From positions 496,001-560,000 of the forward strand of contig NZ_QUCM01000001.1 in the NCBI RefSeq assembly GCF_003473545.1: a stretch of 64,000 nucleotides of DNA, read 5' to 3'. The translations under genes were made by a program, and so were the position numbers. How positions within the stretch are numbered: position 1 is the first letter of the stretch; every line of letters begins with the position of its first letter. The notes beneath the pieces are model-generated. The model was given only the letters and a program-made list of their open reading frames with translations, did not search any database and was not told where the DNA came from. This document shows positions 26,630 through 35,675 of this stretch, in pieces. Source of the stretch: Clostridium sp. AM22-11AC. GTDB lineage: Bacteria; Bacillota; Clostridia; Lachnospirales; Lachnospiraceae.

Positions 26630-28242
26630 TCTTCTGTTCCCCCTTTCTCTATATGTTCGGACGGTTTAATGCCGGACATGGCCAGACCATAATCTGCGTC
26701 TGGTGCCTGTGGAGATAAGATGTCTACCAGTTTGCCTTCTGAAACAATGGCAATACGATCAGAAACACTCTTAAGCTCCTGAAGTTCTGAGGAAACAATG
26801 ACAACGGTCATTCCCAGTTCCCTGTTTAAACGCACCAGAGTCTCTAACACCAACTTTTTCGCGCCGATGTCGATACCTCGGGTAGGTTCGGAAACAAACA
26901 GGAATTTCGGAGACATGCACAGCGCCTTGGCAATACATACCTTCTGCTGGTTACCACCGGATAAAGTACCGGAATGCTGGGTCGGTCCAAAGCAGCGGAT
27001 GTCCAGGCTCTTTATGTATTCTTCTGCGGTTTCACGGATCTTTTTGCTGTCGATCTGGGTAAATGGTCCGAATTTCTTCAAATATTCCCCTTTGATCTGC
27101 ATGGCGTTAAATACGATATTGTCTTCAATGGAACGATCTAATAAAAGGCCCACACCTTTACGGTCTTCAGAAACCATGGCAACACCTGCGCTTAAAACAG
27201 ATCTGGTATCTTTAAAGTTTAATTCCTGTCCGAACAGTTCTACCTTTCCCTCTGCATCATAAAGTCCCATGATACCATTGGGGATACCCAGTTTTCCCTG
27301 ACCTGCCAGACCGCCGATACCGAAGATCTCGCCCTCGTAAATATCCACAGATAAGCTATTTACCTGCTCACCGGGCATATCTACATGAAGATCATGGATG
27401 CTCATAGCCACTTTTTCACTTGGAACCGGTCTTGGGGCTGCCTCTACCATTGCTTCCCCTTTTCGGCCTACCATCAGTTCCGCGATCTCACGGATACTGG
27501 TTTTTGCAGTTTCTCTTGTTGCTGCCAGCTTTCCGTCTCGCAGGATGGTAATGTTATTAGATGCGGCCATTACCTCGTCCAGACGATGGGTAATAAAGAT
27601 AATGGCAATACCGCTTTCAGAGATCTTCTTCATAACGGAAATAAGCTGGGCTGCCTCACTCTCCGTAAGAACAGCAGTGGGTTCATCAAACACCAGAAGT
27701 TTTACACCTGTTTTATCGATCTCTCTTGCGATCTCGATAAACTGCATATATCCAACCGGCATTCCATGGACCAGCGTTTTTTCATCTAAATTCATTCCTA
27801 CGTCATCCAGAGCCTTACGGGCATCAAAAGCCATAGCCTTCATATCCAGGCTTTCCAGGTTCTTTCCCAGAAGGCGGCTTACCGGATTGGGATTTGTGAT
27901 CTCACGATTTAATTTGATGTTTTCCGTAATAGTAAATCCCGGAAGAAGCATAAATTCCTGGTGGACCATACCAATGCCCTTTTCCATGGCGTCATAAGGA
28001 GAATGGATATGTGTTTCTTCCCCATCTAAAAGGACCTTTCCCTCAAAACCGCCTGTGCTGTGGATGACCGGCATACCAAACAGGATATTCATCAGAGTAG
28101 ATTTACCAGCTCCATTTTCTCCTAACAGTGCATGGATCTCGCCTTTTTTCACGGAAAGAGACACGCCATTTAATACGGTATTTTCACCATAATGCTTGGT
28201 AATGTCTTTCATCTCAAGAACATATTCTTTTTCTGTGTTCAT
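26626..28242 (-). CDS. Sugar/nucleoside-type ABC transporter ATPase (two tandem ATPase domains)
   Basis: This 538-residue protein has two ABC domains, as in RbsA/MglA/YufO. The first has Walker A GENGAGKST, Walker B LLVFDEPTAVL and the H-loop ITHRLDE. The second lacks a normal Walker A (it reads GLAGQGKLGI) but has SGGNQQKVCIAKAL and LFVSEPTRGIDIGAK, the usual degenerate second half. It ends four bases into the permease start, so it is coupled to it. Confidence 0.93.
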   Translation of the reverse strand: MNTEKEYVLEMKDITKHYGENTVLNGVSLSVKKGEIHALLGENGAGKSTLMNILFGMPVIHSTGGFEGKVLLDGEETHIHSPYDAMEKGIGMVHQEFMLLPGFTITENIKLNREITNPNPVSRLLGKNLESLDMKAMAFDARKALDDVGMNLDEKTLVHGMPVGYMQFIEIAREIDKTGVKLLVFDEPTAVLTESEAAQLISVMKKISESGIAIIFITHRLDEVMAASNNITILRDGKLAATRETAKTSIREIAELMVGRKGEAMVEAAPRPVPSEKVAMSIHDLHVDMPGEQVNSLSVDIYEGEIFGIGGLAGQGKLGIPNGIMGLYDAEGKVELFGQELNFKDTRSVLSAGVAMVSEDRKGVGLLLDRSIEDNIVFNAMQIKGEYLKKFGPFTQIDSKKIRETAEEYIKSLDIRCFGPTQHSGTLSGGNQQKVCIAKALCMSPKFLFVSEPTRGIDIGAKKLVLETLVRLNRELGMTVVIVSSELQELKSVSDRIAIVSEGKLVDILSPQAPDADYGLAMSGIKPSEHIEKGGTEE

Positions 28243-28277
28243 TGAAATTCCCCTTTCTGTCAGTTATCATTTTGCTG

Positions 28278-28314
28278 AAAAAGGCCCACCCGAAATCAAT
28301 AGGGTGAGCCTTTT
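28278..28314 (-). terminator. Intercistronic terminator/attenuator after the DUF3798 gene
   Basis: AAAAGGC-CCACCC pairs with GGGTG-A-GCCTTTT around a 9-10-base loop; on the minus strand it ends in CCTTTTT. Its place between the binding-protein and ATPase genes suggests partial readthrough. Confidence 0.8.
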
Positions 28315-28331
28315 CTCAGATTTCAAGTTTC

Positions 28332-29570
28332 TTATAAGTAGTCGTTAAAATCAACCGGAGCAAGCAGAATGGTATAGTAATTATCAAAAGTTTCACCTTC
28401 TGCATTGGTATAATTATTGATCTTTGCCCCTTCAACTTTAGAGTTAAACATTTCAACCAGCTTATCAGCATCATTGCGGTCTGTGATCTCGCCTGTGATA
28501 TATCCCTTTGCATAATCAACACCAACTGCAATAATGGTCATAGCAACCGGGGATGCCCATGTAGAGAAACGTCCTACTGCGTCATGCTCCTTTAATTTAG
28601 CTGCGATCTGCTTTAATGCGTCTTCGTCATCACCGCCAATTGCAAGTTCCAGTCCTAACGTAGCTGGAAATGCGTGATATGGACTTGGGCAGCAAGGCTG
28701 TGGATAATAAGCATTAGGCTCATCTAAGCAAGCGGTCTGTAAAGAAGGCTGCATACCACAGTTTGTTGTGAAGAAAGCAACTTTCTTGCCTTCATATTTC
28801 TTCAGCTGCTGTGGAACATCTTCCAGGATGAACTGCTGGGAAGCGGAAAGTCCAGCCTCTGCAGTTGGGTCTGGAGCAGTAACGTCTACCATTTCGATGC
28901 CAAGCGCATCTGCGTTCTTCTTAAGAAGTTCGTGGCGTGCTACGATCAGCTCCATTGCCATATGGCGTGGGAAGGAGTAATGTACGAATACATCAATACC
29001 CCAGTCAGCGCATTTTTCCATAATGGTATCGCCCTGTGCTGCTTCATCTGCATATAAAACAAGATCAGATGCTGCTGCGATAACAGCCGGGTCTTCCTGA
29101 GGAGTACCAGCGATCAGGAGGATGTCATCTCTTCCCATCTCGCGAACCTTATCAAAACCAGCCTTTGCACCAGGAACTGCCTGACACATAACGATCGCTT
29201 TTACATCAGGATCAGATGCGAAAGATACGATCTGGGATACGGTAGTCTCCATCTCTGACATAAAGTTGTCCGGATAAGTTGCTGTAACGATGTGCTCCGG
29301 ACCATATGTAGCTAATGCTTTTTCTGCTGCACGGAACTCTTCCTCGCCCTGTGAAACAGTACCGGTTAAAATTGCTACTTTCCAGTTATCACTGCCTTCT
29401 GACTTTGCAGCCTCTGTTGCTTCTGTAACAGCTTCTGCTGCGGTAGTTTTTTCTTCTGCCTTCTCAGCAGGTGCTGCTGTTGTAGCTGCGGTATTTCCAC
29501 CGCCACATCCTGCCAGACCAAATGCCATCGCTGCTGCTGTAACAAGAGCCATCATTTTTTTGCTTTTCAT
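28332..29570 (-). CDS. DUF3798-type substrate-binding lipoprotein
   Basis: This 412-residue lipoprotein has a signal peptide with lipobox GLAGC (Cys 22), an Ala/Thr/Glu-rich linker to about residue 60, then a periplasmic-binding-like domain (NWKVAILTGTVSQGEEEFRA). Two unusual Cys-containing segments, TTNCGMQPSLQTACLDEP and PQPCCPSPYH, lie in the second half. The overall pattern fits the DUF3798 family (recalled, not searched). It is first in an operon with a two-domain ATPase and two permeases, so it is the binding protein of that importer. Ligand unknown; class relatives carry nucleosides or sugars. Confidence 0.82.
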   Translation of the reverse strand: MKSKKMMALVTAAAMAFGLAGCGGGNTAATTAAPAEKAEEKTTAAEAVTEATEAAKSEGSDNWKVAILTGTVSQGEEEFRAAEKALATYGPEHIVTATYPDNFMSEMETTVSQIVSFASDPDVKAIVMCQAVPGAKAGFDKVREMGRDDILLIAGTPQEDPAVIAAASDLVLYADEAAQGDTIMEKCADWGIDVFVHYSFPRHMAMELIVARHELLKKNADALGIEMVDVTAPDPTAEAGLSASQQFILEDVPQQLKKYEGKKVAFFTTNCGMQPSLQTACLDEPNAYYPQPCCPSPYHAFPATLGLELAIGGDDEDALKQIAAKLKEHDAVGRFSTWASPVAMTIIAVGVDYAKGYITGEITDRNDADKLVEMFNSKVEGAKINNYTNAEGETFDNYYTILLAPVDFNDYL

Positions 29571-29703
29571 AATTCGTCCTCCTTAATTTATAGATGTCCA
29601 GACCATCTACCCCCCTGCATGTTTTCAACATGGATCATGCTGTCCTCATGGCCAGCGGCATACAAGTTTTATTTTGTACGTCTACGGTCTACACTTGTGT
29701 GCT

Positions 29704-29732
29704 AGTGTAACACACCCCTGTTAAAAAAGCAA
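29704..29732 (-). promoter_or_regulatory. Promoter of the DUF3798 ABC operon
   Basis: TTGCTT and TACACT with a 17-base spacer on the minus strand, about 135 bases before the start. Confidence 0.65.
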
Positions 29733-29954
29733 GTTTTTTTGTTGTGAATTTGTAATTTTTTACCATTTATTTTTGTAATCCATTTATATTTTTATGCTTT
29801 AAAGTCACAAATTATACAAAAAATCTTTAATCTGTCATTTTATAGCTCGTCATTTTGCTGCATTTTTCGTCTGTAAATCCCCTGTATCAACAGGGTTTTT
29901 GGAAATTTCTGGAAAATAATGGCGCCGGTAGTTCCAACGGAATTTCCCGGTACA

Positions 29955-30002
29955 CAAAAAAGCTACTGCAAAATGGTCTCTTTCCACTTTGCAGCAGCTT
30001 TA
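29955..30002 (-). terminator. Terminator of glf
   Basis: A 17-bp stem (AAGCTGCTGCAAAGTGG with CCATTTTGCAGTAGCTT on the minus strand, two G-T pairs) is followed by TTTTTTG. Confidence 0.85.
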
Positions 30003-30050
30003 TCTTACTCAGGCTCATATTTCTGTCCGTCAGGCATGACATTCCCCCGT

Positions 30051-31157
30051 TTACAGCATATTCAGTTCTTCCTTTGCACATGCCATGGCAGAAGCGATCA
30101 CCTTGTCCATGTCGTAATACTTATATTCTCCTAAACGTCCGCCAAAAATAACATGTTCTTCTTTTTCAGCCAGTTTTGCATACTTCTGATACAGTGCCTG
30201 GTTTTTCTCATCATTGACCGGATAATAAGGTTCCATACCTTCCTGCCAGGTAACAGGATATTCTCTGGTAATAACCGTCTTTGGCTGGGTACCGAATTCA
30301 AAGTGCTTGTGCTCAATGATGCGGGTGTACGGAGTCTCGCGGTCCGTGTAGTTTACTACAGCAACGCCCTGGTGGTTTTCCTCACCCAGAACCTCAGACT
30401 CAAAACGCAGGCTGCGGTATTCCAGCTTGCCAAACTGATACTTATAATAAGCATCAATGGTTCCTGTATACACGATCTTTTCCCCTAAACCATCGTAATA
30501 TTCCTTCTTTTCCAGATAATCTACGCCGGTTTCAATATCGCAGCCTTCAAAGAGACGGTCAATGATCACATTGTAACCGCCAATAGGAATTCCCTGGTAC
30601 AGATCATTGAAATAGTTATTATCATAGGTATAGCGCACAGGAAGTCTCTTGATGATAAAAGCCGGAAGTGCTGTGCAGTCTCTTCCCCACTGTTTTTCTG
30701 TGTAGCCTTTTACCAGTTTTTCATAGATCTCGCGGCCTACCAGGCTGATGGCCTGCTCTTCTAAGTTCTTCGGCTCGACGGTGATCTCTTTTTTCTGCTC
30801 TTCAATGATCTTTTTCGCCTCTGCCGGAGTGGAAATATTCCACATCTTGCTGAAGGTGTTCATGTTAAAAGGCATGTTGTACATTTCACCTTTGTAATTG
30901 GCAACCGGACTGTTGGTATAACGATTAAATTCTGCCAGTGAATTTACAAACTGCCATACTTCTTTGTTGCTTGTATGGAAAATGTGGGCACCGTATTTGT
31001 GTACATGGATACCTTCTGTATTTTCACAGTACACATTTCCGCCAATATGATCCCTCTTTTCCAGGACCAGGCACTTCTTTCCCTTCTGCTTCGCAAACCA
31101 GGCAAAGACACCGGAGTACAGTCCGCTTCCTACTAATATATAGTCATATTTTTTCAT
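30051..31157 (-). CDS. glf: UDP-galactopyranose mutase
   Basis: This 368-residue flavoenzyme interconverts UDP-galactopyranose and UDP-galactofuranose in the cytoplasm. The N-terminal FAD-binding segment YDYILVGSGLYSGVFAWFAK and then VLEKRDHIGGN are typical, as are HKYGAHIFHTSN, FNRYTNSP, EKQWGRDCTALPAFIIKRLP and the late IFGGRLGEYKYYDMDKVIASA. Length matches bacterial Glf. It has its own promoter and terminator. It would supply Galf to the transferase at 20599-21555 (inference). Confidence 0.97.
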   Translation of the reverse strand: MKKYDYILVGSGLYSGVFAWFAKQKGKKCLVLEKRDHIGGNVYCENTEGIHVHKYGAHIFHTSNKEVWQFVNSLAEFNRYTNSPVANYKGEMYNMPFNMNTFSKMWNISTPAEAKKIIEEQKKEITVEPKNLEEQAISLVGREIYEKLVKGYTEKQWGRDCTALPAFIIKRLPVRYTYDNNYFNDLYQGIPIGGYNVIIDRLFEGCDIETGVDYLEKKEYYDGLGEKIVYTGTIDAYYKYQFGKLEYRSLRFESEVLGEENHQGVAVVNYTDRETPYTRIIEHKHFEFGTQPKTVITREYPVTWQEGMEPYYPVNDEKNQALYQKYAKLAEKEEHVIFGGRLGEYKYYDMDKVIASAMACAKEELNML

Positions 31158-31192
31158 TTTTATGCTCCTTTTTTATACCACGACATAATCCG

Positions 31193-31221
31193 AGTATACC
31201 GCATCTGGCATCATCAGGCAA
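31193..31221 (-). promoter_or_regulatory. Promoter of glf
   Basis: TTGCCT and TATACT with a 17-base spacer, 35 bases before the start. Confidence 0.65.
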
Positions 31222-31257
31222 TCAACAGATTTTCCCCTTATGTGCAGACTTTTTATA

Positions 31258-32085
31258 TTACCACGGAAAAATCCCCAGAAATCCGGCTCTGATCAACACC
31301 AGAACGGTCAGATGCACCGGATAAAACCAGTAAAACACATATTTAAACTTCTGTTTTCCCCGTTTTCCATTATAAAACCAGATGGGTATTGCTGCCAGGG
31401 CACCAACTCCATAGTTCAGATCCAGTGTTTCCAGGCCGCCAAGGACTGCCGCTGCCACACTGCGCCCTGCCCTGCTGTAATGAAACTCATAAAAAGCTGC
31501 AATAATGATGATCCCGATATAATCATAATCTGACTGAATCAGCACTGCTGCCATACAGCCCAAAGCTACTGCAAATATCTTTCCCGCTTCCACTGCAAGG
31601 GGAGTTTTTTCCCGAAACTGTGCCTGTTCCATGCCCCATAAAACAGCCAGTCCTATGAGAAATTCAAAAAATACATTCTGGTACCCCGGATAAAACCAGC
31701 GGTTGGCTGCCGCCAGGTCAAAAGGCAGTTCTGATATGAGGGCAAACAGAAACATCTGCAGGGCGTAACGCCTCCGGCTGTGTGTATGGTAAAAGCCCTC
31801 TACCAGAAGAAAAGCATAGATCAGGAATGCAGGCCGTCCCAGCATACGCATTCCCCGTTGAAGCACATACAGCCACTGGCCATTTCCATTTTCCAGAAGT
31901 TTTTGAAAACATTCTGCTCCGCCCTGATAATACAACCCATATTCCACGACCACTGCCCCAATATGGTCAATGAGCATGGAGATCATGGCGATCCATTTAA
32001 GCGCTGCGCCACTTAAGCCAAAGGTACTTCCTGTATCTGCAGAAGCACCTCCCGCATAGGCATACTCCATTTTATTTTTCATCAA
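31258..32085 (-). CDS. TraX family membrane protein
   Basis: This 275-residue polytopic protein has about eight hydrophobic segments. GLSGAALKWIAMISMLIDHI followed by GAVV near the start, then RMLGRPAFLIYAFLLVEGFY and FDLAA, are the landmarks of TraX. TraX acetylates F-pilin in enterobacteria; chromosomal Gram-positive relatives have no known substrate and are guessed to be membrane acyltransferases. It overlaps the HAD gene by 14 bases and ends the bioY-HAD-traX run. No conjugation genes are nearby. Confidence 0.85.
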   Translation of the reverse strand: MMKNKMEYAYAGGASADTGSTFGLSGAALKWIAMISMLIDHIGAVVVEYGLYYQGGAECFQKLLENGNGQWLYVLQRGMRMLGRPAFLIYAFLLVEGFYHTHSRRRYALQMFLFALISELPFDLAAANRWFYPGYQNVFFEFLIGLAVLWGMEQAQFREKTPLAVEAGKIFAVALGCMAAVLIQSDYDYIGIIIIAAFYEFHYSRAGRSVAAAVLGGLETLDLNYGVGALAAIPIWFYNGKRGKQKFKYVFYWFYPVHLTVLVLIRAGFLGIFPW

Positions 32086-32884
32086 AATATTTCCTCAACA
32101 CAGCTAAAAGCCCCTGATGTTCATTGTCAACCGGAGTTACGAAAGGAGCCGCCGCTTTTACTTCTTCCGGCGCATTGGCCATGGCAAAACCGGCACCTGC
32201 TGCATTTAACATATCAAGGTCATTCTGCCCGTCCCCAAAAGCCAGGGACTGCTCCACAGGAATGTCATATTTTTCACATACAATCTTCACTCCTGCTGAT
32301 TTACACACGTTTCCGTTCATTACTTCCAGATAAACCGGCTTGGATCTTGCAATGGAAAGCTGTGGATACCGTTCTTTTAAGCGGTTTTCTGTACGGATCA
32401 CCGCTTCTTCATCCCCCATAAACAGAAACTTATGAATGCCACCCTCTTTTCCAAAAATCTCCCTTATATCTCCGGTTTCCGGTATCAGATGGGTAATTCC
32501 CTGTTCCTGGATCACCCACGGATCCCTGATATCGTCCACTACCCAGTGTTCCCCACCGTATATGCCGCAGACTACCTCCGGAAACTCTTTTGCAACCAGA
32601 CTTTTGATCTCACATGCCAGGTCCAGATCCAGCAGGCAGCTGTATATTTCCTGATCATCCGGATCCAGAACCAGACCGCCGCTGTAGCACACCATAGGAG
32701 CATGGATCCCCAGTTCTTCCCGGATGGGGCGCATTCCTTTTGGCATACGGGCTGATACCAGTACAAAAGGAACTCCCTGACTGTCCAGACGGCGCAGTTC
32801 CTCTATAGTCTCCTCTGGAACCTGGTTTTCATTGTTTAAAAGAGTGCCGTCAATATCGCTGAAAATGATCTTATATTCTTTCAA
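32072..32884 (-). CDS. HAD-IIB family (Cof-type) hydrolase
   Basis: The gene encodes a 270-residue phosphatase with motif I FSDIDGTLLNN, motif II VLVSAR, a Cof-type C2 cap (about 85-195) and motif IV FGDGQNDLDMLNAAG. Cof phosphatases act on sugar phosphates, FMN or PLP. An ATG at 32902 is in frame but has no ribosome site; the TTG at 32884 has GGGGG 9 bases before it and gives the standard family start (LKEYKIIFSDIDGT), so it is preferred. Confidence 0.9.
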   Translation of the reverse strand: MKEYKIIFSDIDGTLLNNENQVPEETIEELRRLDSQGVPFVLVSARMPKGMRPIREELGIHAPMVCYSGGLVLDPDDQEIYSCLLDLDLACEIKSLVAKEFPEVVCGIYGGEHWVVDDIRDPWVIQEQGITHLIPETGDIREIFGKEGGIHKFLFMGDEEAVIRTENRLKERYPQLSIARSKPVYLEVMNGNVCKSAGVKIVCEKYDIPVEQSLAFGDGQNDLDMLNAAGAGFAMANAPEEVKAAAPFVTPVDNEHQGLLAVLRKYFDEK

Positions 32885-32934
32885 GTTGTTTAACCCCCGC
32901 ATTTATAATGTAACATTTGAGCTGAAACCAGTTT

Positions 32935-33528
32935 CTAATTCTGGAACATATCTCCTGCCAGCGCCCGGATCCTTTTTGCCAGAAATGCCGCCATAACGCA
33001 GAGAAGAAAATCTTCCACCACTGTGATCAGAAAACAGTTGATCACCACCAGTTTCCATGAGATTGGCATATGGATCACATAATTACTGATCCCATAAAAA
33101 TACACCATTCCTGAAACATAATAAGCCATCATCCCCCAGAAGGCACTGAACAGATCCCAGGCAGTACCTGCTCCCGGGCGAAGGGAGGACAGCTTTCCTG
33201 TGATCCAGGCAGCAAATACAAAGCCCAGTAAAAATCCGAATGTTGGACGGATCAGATAAGCAGGACCGCCACCTGCCGCAAACACCGGAATACCGGAAAG
33301 GCCTACCGCCAGATAAATCCCCACACAGATTGCACCTCTGCGGGCTCCAAGCAAAAATCCTGCTAACAGGACAAATAAAAACTGCATGGTAAAATGCATG
33401 GGAAAGGGCTGCACCGGTATATTGATCTTAATATAGGCCCCTGCTGCGATCAGAGCTGTAAACAGACCGATCTGCGCCATTTCCCTGGTTGTCAGCGCCT
33501 GAGAACGGGCCACTTTTAATTCATGCAT
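32935..33528 (-). CDS. bioY: Biotin transporter BioY (ECF S-component)
   Basis: This is a 197-residue membrane protein with six hydrophobic segments. IGLFTALIAAGAYIKINIPV, followed by QPFPMHFTMQFLFVLLAGFL and LGARRGA, is the BioY fingerprint, as is FAAGGGPAYLIRPTFGFLLG. BioY binds biotin with high affinity and uses the shared ECF energizing module, not in this window. The start at 33528 follows GGAGG; the frame is open to 33582. It leads a short operon with the HAD and traX-like genes. Confidence 0.95.
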   Translation of the reverse strand: MHELKVARSQALTTREMAQIGLFTALIAAGAYIKINIPVQPFPMHFTMQFLFVLLAGFLLGARRGAICVGIYLAVGLSGIPVFAAGGGPAYLIRPTFGFLLGFVFAAWITGKLSSLRPGAGTAWDLFSAFWGMMAYYVSGMVYFYGISNYVIHMPISWKLVVINCFLITVVEDFLLCVMAAFLAKRIRALAGDMFQN

Positions 33529-33572
33529 AAATGATTTTCCTCCGTAATGTATGATATCCTGAAACATAAAAC

Positions 33573-33601
33573 ATTGTAACATTGACCATAACCTAAGTCA
33601 A
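33573..33601 (-). promoter_or_regulatory. Promoter of bioY
   Basis: TTGACT and TACAAT with a 17-base spacer, 45 bases before the start at 33528. A clear BirA operator was not recognised. Confidence 0.65.
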
Positions 33602-33655
33602 CGAAGGAGTTCACTCTGGCTCTGCGTTATAACAAAAAAGGATATTGGCACGTAC

Positions 33656-33692
33656 AAAAAAGCGCATTGCCATAAATGACAACACGCTTTTT
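33656..33692 (-). terminator. Terminator of leuA
   Basis: AAAAAGCG...TTG.CAT pairs with ATG.CAA...CGCTTTTT; both sides have A/T runs. It lies past the leuA stop. Confidence 0.8.
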
Positions 33693-33743
33693 GATTTCAC
33701 ATTTATTTTTATTTCATACCGGGGATCCGGCATTTACCATTCA

Positions 33744-35411
33744 TTAATAAAACAGTCTGTTCACAGCACTGAAGATACCGCGGATAGATGCTCTGGTAAT
33801 ATTGGAGCTGATGCCTACGCCGTAAGTTGCTTTTCCAGTACTCTGGTCTACTAAGTGGATGTAGGAAGCAGCCTGTGCGCCGGAACCGGATGCCAGTGCA
33901 TGCTCGGTGTAGTCTAATACCTTGATCTGGATGCCCAGTGCCTCTTCTAAGCCTCTCTGAACAGCATCAATCGGTCCGTTTCCAATGCCATCGAAGTACT
34001 TCTCAATACCATGATCAGTGTAGGTAAGTTTAACCAGTGTTGCAAACTCGCCGTCTGCAGTCTCTGTATCGGTAATACGGCACTTGCGGAAGTGCATTGG
34101 TTCTTTGCGGTCCAGATAATCCTTCTTGAACTCTTCCATGATCTGCTCTGGAGCAACTTCACCCTGCTTTTCGGAAATAGCCTGGATGACATCTGCAAAC
34201 TCCTTGTGCATGCCCTTTGGAAGCTTGAAGCCATAGAAAGTATCCATAACAAAGGCTACGCCGCCCTTTCCGGACTGGCTGTTGATACGAACGATTGGCT
34301 CGTACTGTCTTCCAATATCGCTTGGATCGATAGGCAGATACGGAACTTCCCAGTACTGGCTGTTTCTCTCATGAAGAGCCTGCATACCTTTGTTGATCGC
34401 ATCCTGATGAGAACCGGAGAATGCGGTAAATACCAGCTTTCCAGCGTATGGATGTCTTGGCGGGATCTGCATCTTGGTGCAGCGCTCGTAAACTTCTGCG
34501 ATCTCACGGACATTTTCAATATTTAACTCTGGGTTGATACCCTGGGAGAACATATTGTAAGCAACGGTTAAAATATCTACATTACCTGTACGCTCACCAT
34601 TTCCGAACAGGGTTCCCTCTACACGGTCAGCGCCTGCAAGCAGTGCTAATTCAGTAGAAGCAACACCTTCGCCTCTGTCATTGTGTGGATGCACACTTAA
34701 GATAATGCTTTCTCTGTTCTTAAAGTGTGTATTCATCCATTCGATCTGGTCTGCGTATACGTTTGGAGTGTTCATCTCAACAGTAGATGGAAGGTTGATG
34801 ATGATCGGGTTCTCCTTGGTAGCGCCCCAGGTTTCCTGAACTGCAGTACAGATATCAAGAGCAAAATCCAGCTCTGTGCCGGTAAAGCTCTCTGGAGAAT
34901 ACTCCAGACGGATCTTGGTATCACATTCTGCTGCGTATCTCTGTACCATCTTGGTACCTACAATAGCGATATCCTTGATCTCATCCATATCTTTGTGGAA
35001 AACAACATCTCTCTGAAGAGTAGATGTGGAATTGTAAATATGTACAATGGCTTTCTTGATGCCCTTCAATGCCTCAAAAGTTCTCTTGATCAGATGCTCA
35101 CGGCACTGTACTAATACCTGGACTTCTACATCATCCGGGATCAGCTTGCGGTCAACCAGGGTACGAAGAAAATCATATTCGATCTGGGAAGCTGCAGGGA
35201 AACCAACCTCGATCTCCTTAAAGCCCAGCTTTACTAAAAGGTTGAACATCTCTACCTTTTCTTCTACTACCATTGGTTCTACCAGTGCCTGGTTTCCGTC
35301 ACGAAGGTCAACGCTGCACCATACAGGAGCCTTTTCAATTTCCTTATTTGGCCAGGTACGCTCCGGGAAATTAACTACAGGTACTCTTTTATATCTCTTA
35401 TAATTTAACAT
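33744..35411 (-). CDS. leuA: 2-isopropylmalate synthase (type 2)
   Basis: This 555-residue enzyme condenses acetyl-CoA with 2-oxoisovalerate, the first committed step of leucine synthesis. It is the long, fungal-like/actinobacterial form: KAPVWCSVDLRDGNQALVEP near residue 27, VGFPAAS, the metal motif SVHPHNDRGEG and GNGERTGN, and a C-terminal LeuA allosteric domain (about 435-555; ASYIHL, TYGVGI, ITRASIRGIFSAVNRL) for leucine feedback. Full length. It is preceded by a 5' leader of about 310 bases with a near-consensus promoter, a hairpin and a small ORF, which suggests regulation in the leader. Confidence 0.96.
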   Translation of the reverse strand: MLNYKRYKRVPVVNFPERTWPNKEIEKAPVWCSVDLRDGNQALVEPMVVEEKVEMFNLLVKLGFKEIEVGFPAASQIEYDFLRTLVDRKLIPDDVEVQVLVQCREHLIKRTFEALKGIKKAIVHIYNSTSTLQRDVVFHKDMDEIKDIAIVGTKMVQRYAAECDTKIRLEYSPESFTGTELDFALDICTAVQETWGATKENPIIINLPSTVEMNTPNVYADQIEWMNTHFKNRESIILSVHPHNDRGEGVASTELALLAGADRVEGTLFGNGERTGNVDILTVAYNMFSQGINPELNIENVREIAEVYERCTKMQIPPRHPYAGKLVFTAFSGSHQDAINKGMQALHERNSQYWEVPYLPIDPSDIGRQYEPIVRINSQSGKGGVAFVMDTFYGFKLPKGMHKEFADVIQAISEKQGEVAPEQIMEEFKKDYLDRKEPMHFRKCRITDTETADGEFATLVKLTYTDHGIEKYFDGIGNGPIDAVQRGLEEALGIQIKVLDYTEHALASGSGAQAASYIHLVDQSTGKATYGVGISSNITRASIRGIFSAVNRLFY

Positions 35412-35511
35412 AATAACTATTTCCTCCTTGTGTCTATCTCTGTCTTTTTTGTTACATGCTACTTGCTGTTGTGACCGGCATTTAAACGGTTCTGCTTTGT
35501 ATTTTTTAATC

Positions 35512-35601
35512 TCAAGCCCTTCCGGGCAGTCGCTCGATCACGCCGTAACGGCAGACGATAAACAGCAGTACTTTTACTGATTCAGCCCCACGTTTCATCA
35601 T
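35512..35601 (-). CDS. Possible 29-residue leader peptide upstream of leuA
   Basis: A short frame, MMKRGAESVKVLLFIVCRYG then VIERLPGRA, starts behind AAAAGGA with good spacing and ends 100 bases before leuA. The branched-chain run VLLFIV is notable for a gene controlled by leucine supply. Two small GC-rich hairpins (CTGCCGTTACGGCG; GCCCGGAAGGGC) overlap its 3' half. Expression is not shown; this could be chance. Confidence 0.35.
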   Translation of the reverse strand: MMKRGAESVKVLLFIVCRYGVIERLPGRA

Positions 35602-35642
35602 TCCTTTTCTTAATAAAATCGTATACAGCATGGGATTTGTTT

Positions 35643-35675
35643 AAAAAAGCTCCGGAGCAACATTGTCCCCGGAGC
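35643..35675 (-). terminator. Rho-independent hairpin in the glmM-leuA interval
   Basis: GCTCCGG (35649-35655) pairs with CCGGAGC (35669-35675) and is followed on the minus strand by TTTTTT. It lies 50 bases downstream of the leuA promoter, so it may end glmM transcripts or attenuate leuA. Confidence 0.75.

Larger units (their letters stand above)
29571..30050. other. 480-base intergenic region: leader, promoter and terminator
   Basis: From right to left on the minus strand it holds the glf terminator (29955-30002), an AT-rich stretch, the DUF3798 promoter (29704-29732) and a transcribed leader of about 130 bases. The leader contains small hairpins (CATGTT/AACATG; AGATG/CATCT) and a direct repeat of GTCTAC near 29683. 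No gene was seen in it. Confidence 0.6.

Noticed and set aside
29571..29703. Purine or guanidine riboswitch before the DUF3798 gene
   Set aside because: No known aptamer core could be aligned; only generic hairpins.
31258..32085. Conjugative element because of traX
   Set aside because: No relaxase, coupling protein, pilus or integrase genes nearby; chromosomal TraX-like genes are common.
33529..33620. BirA operator at the bioY promoter
   Set aside because: GTTACAA gives one half-site but no matching half at the expected spacing.
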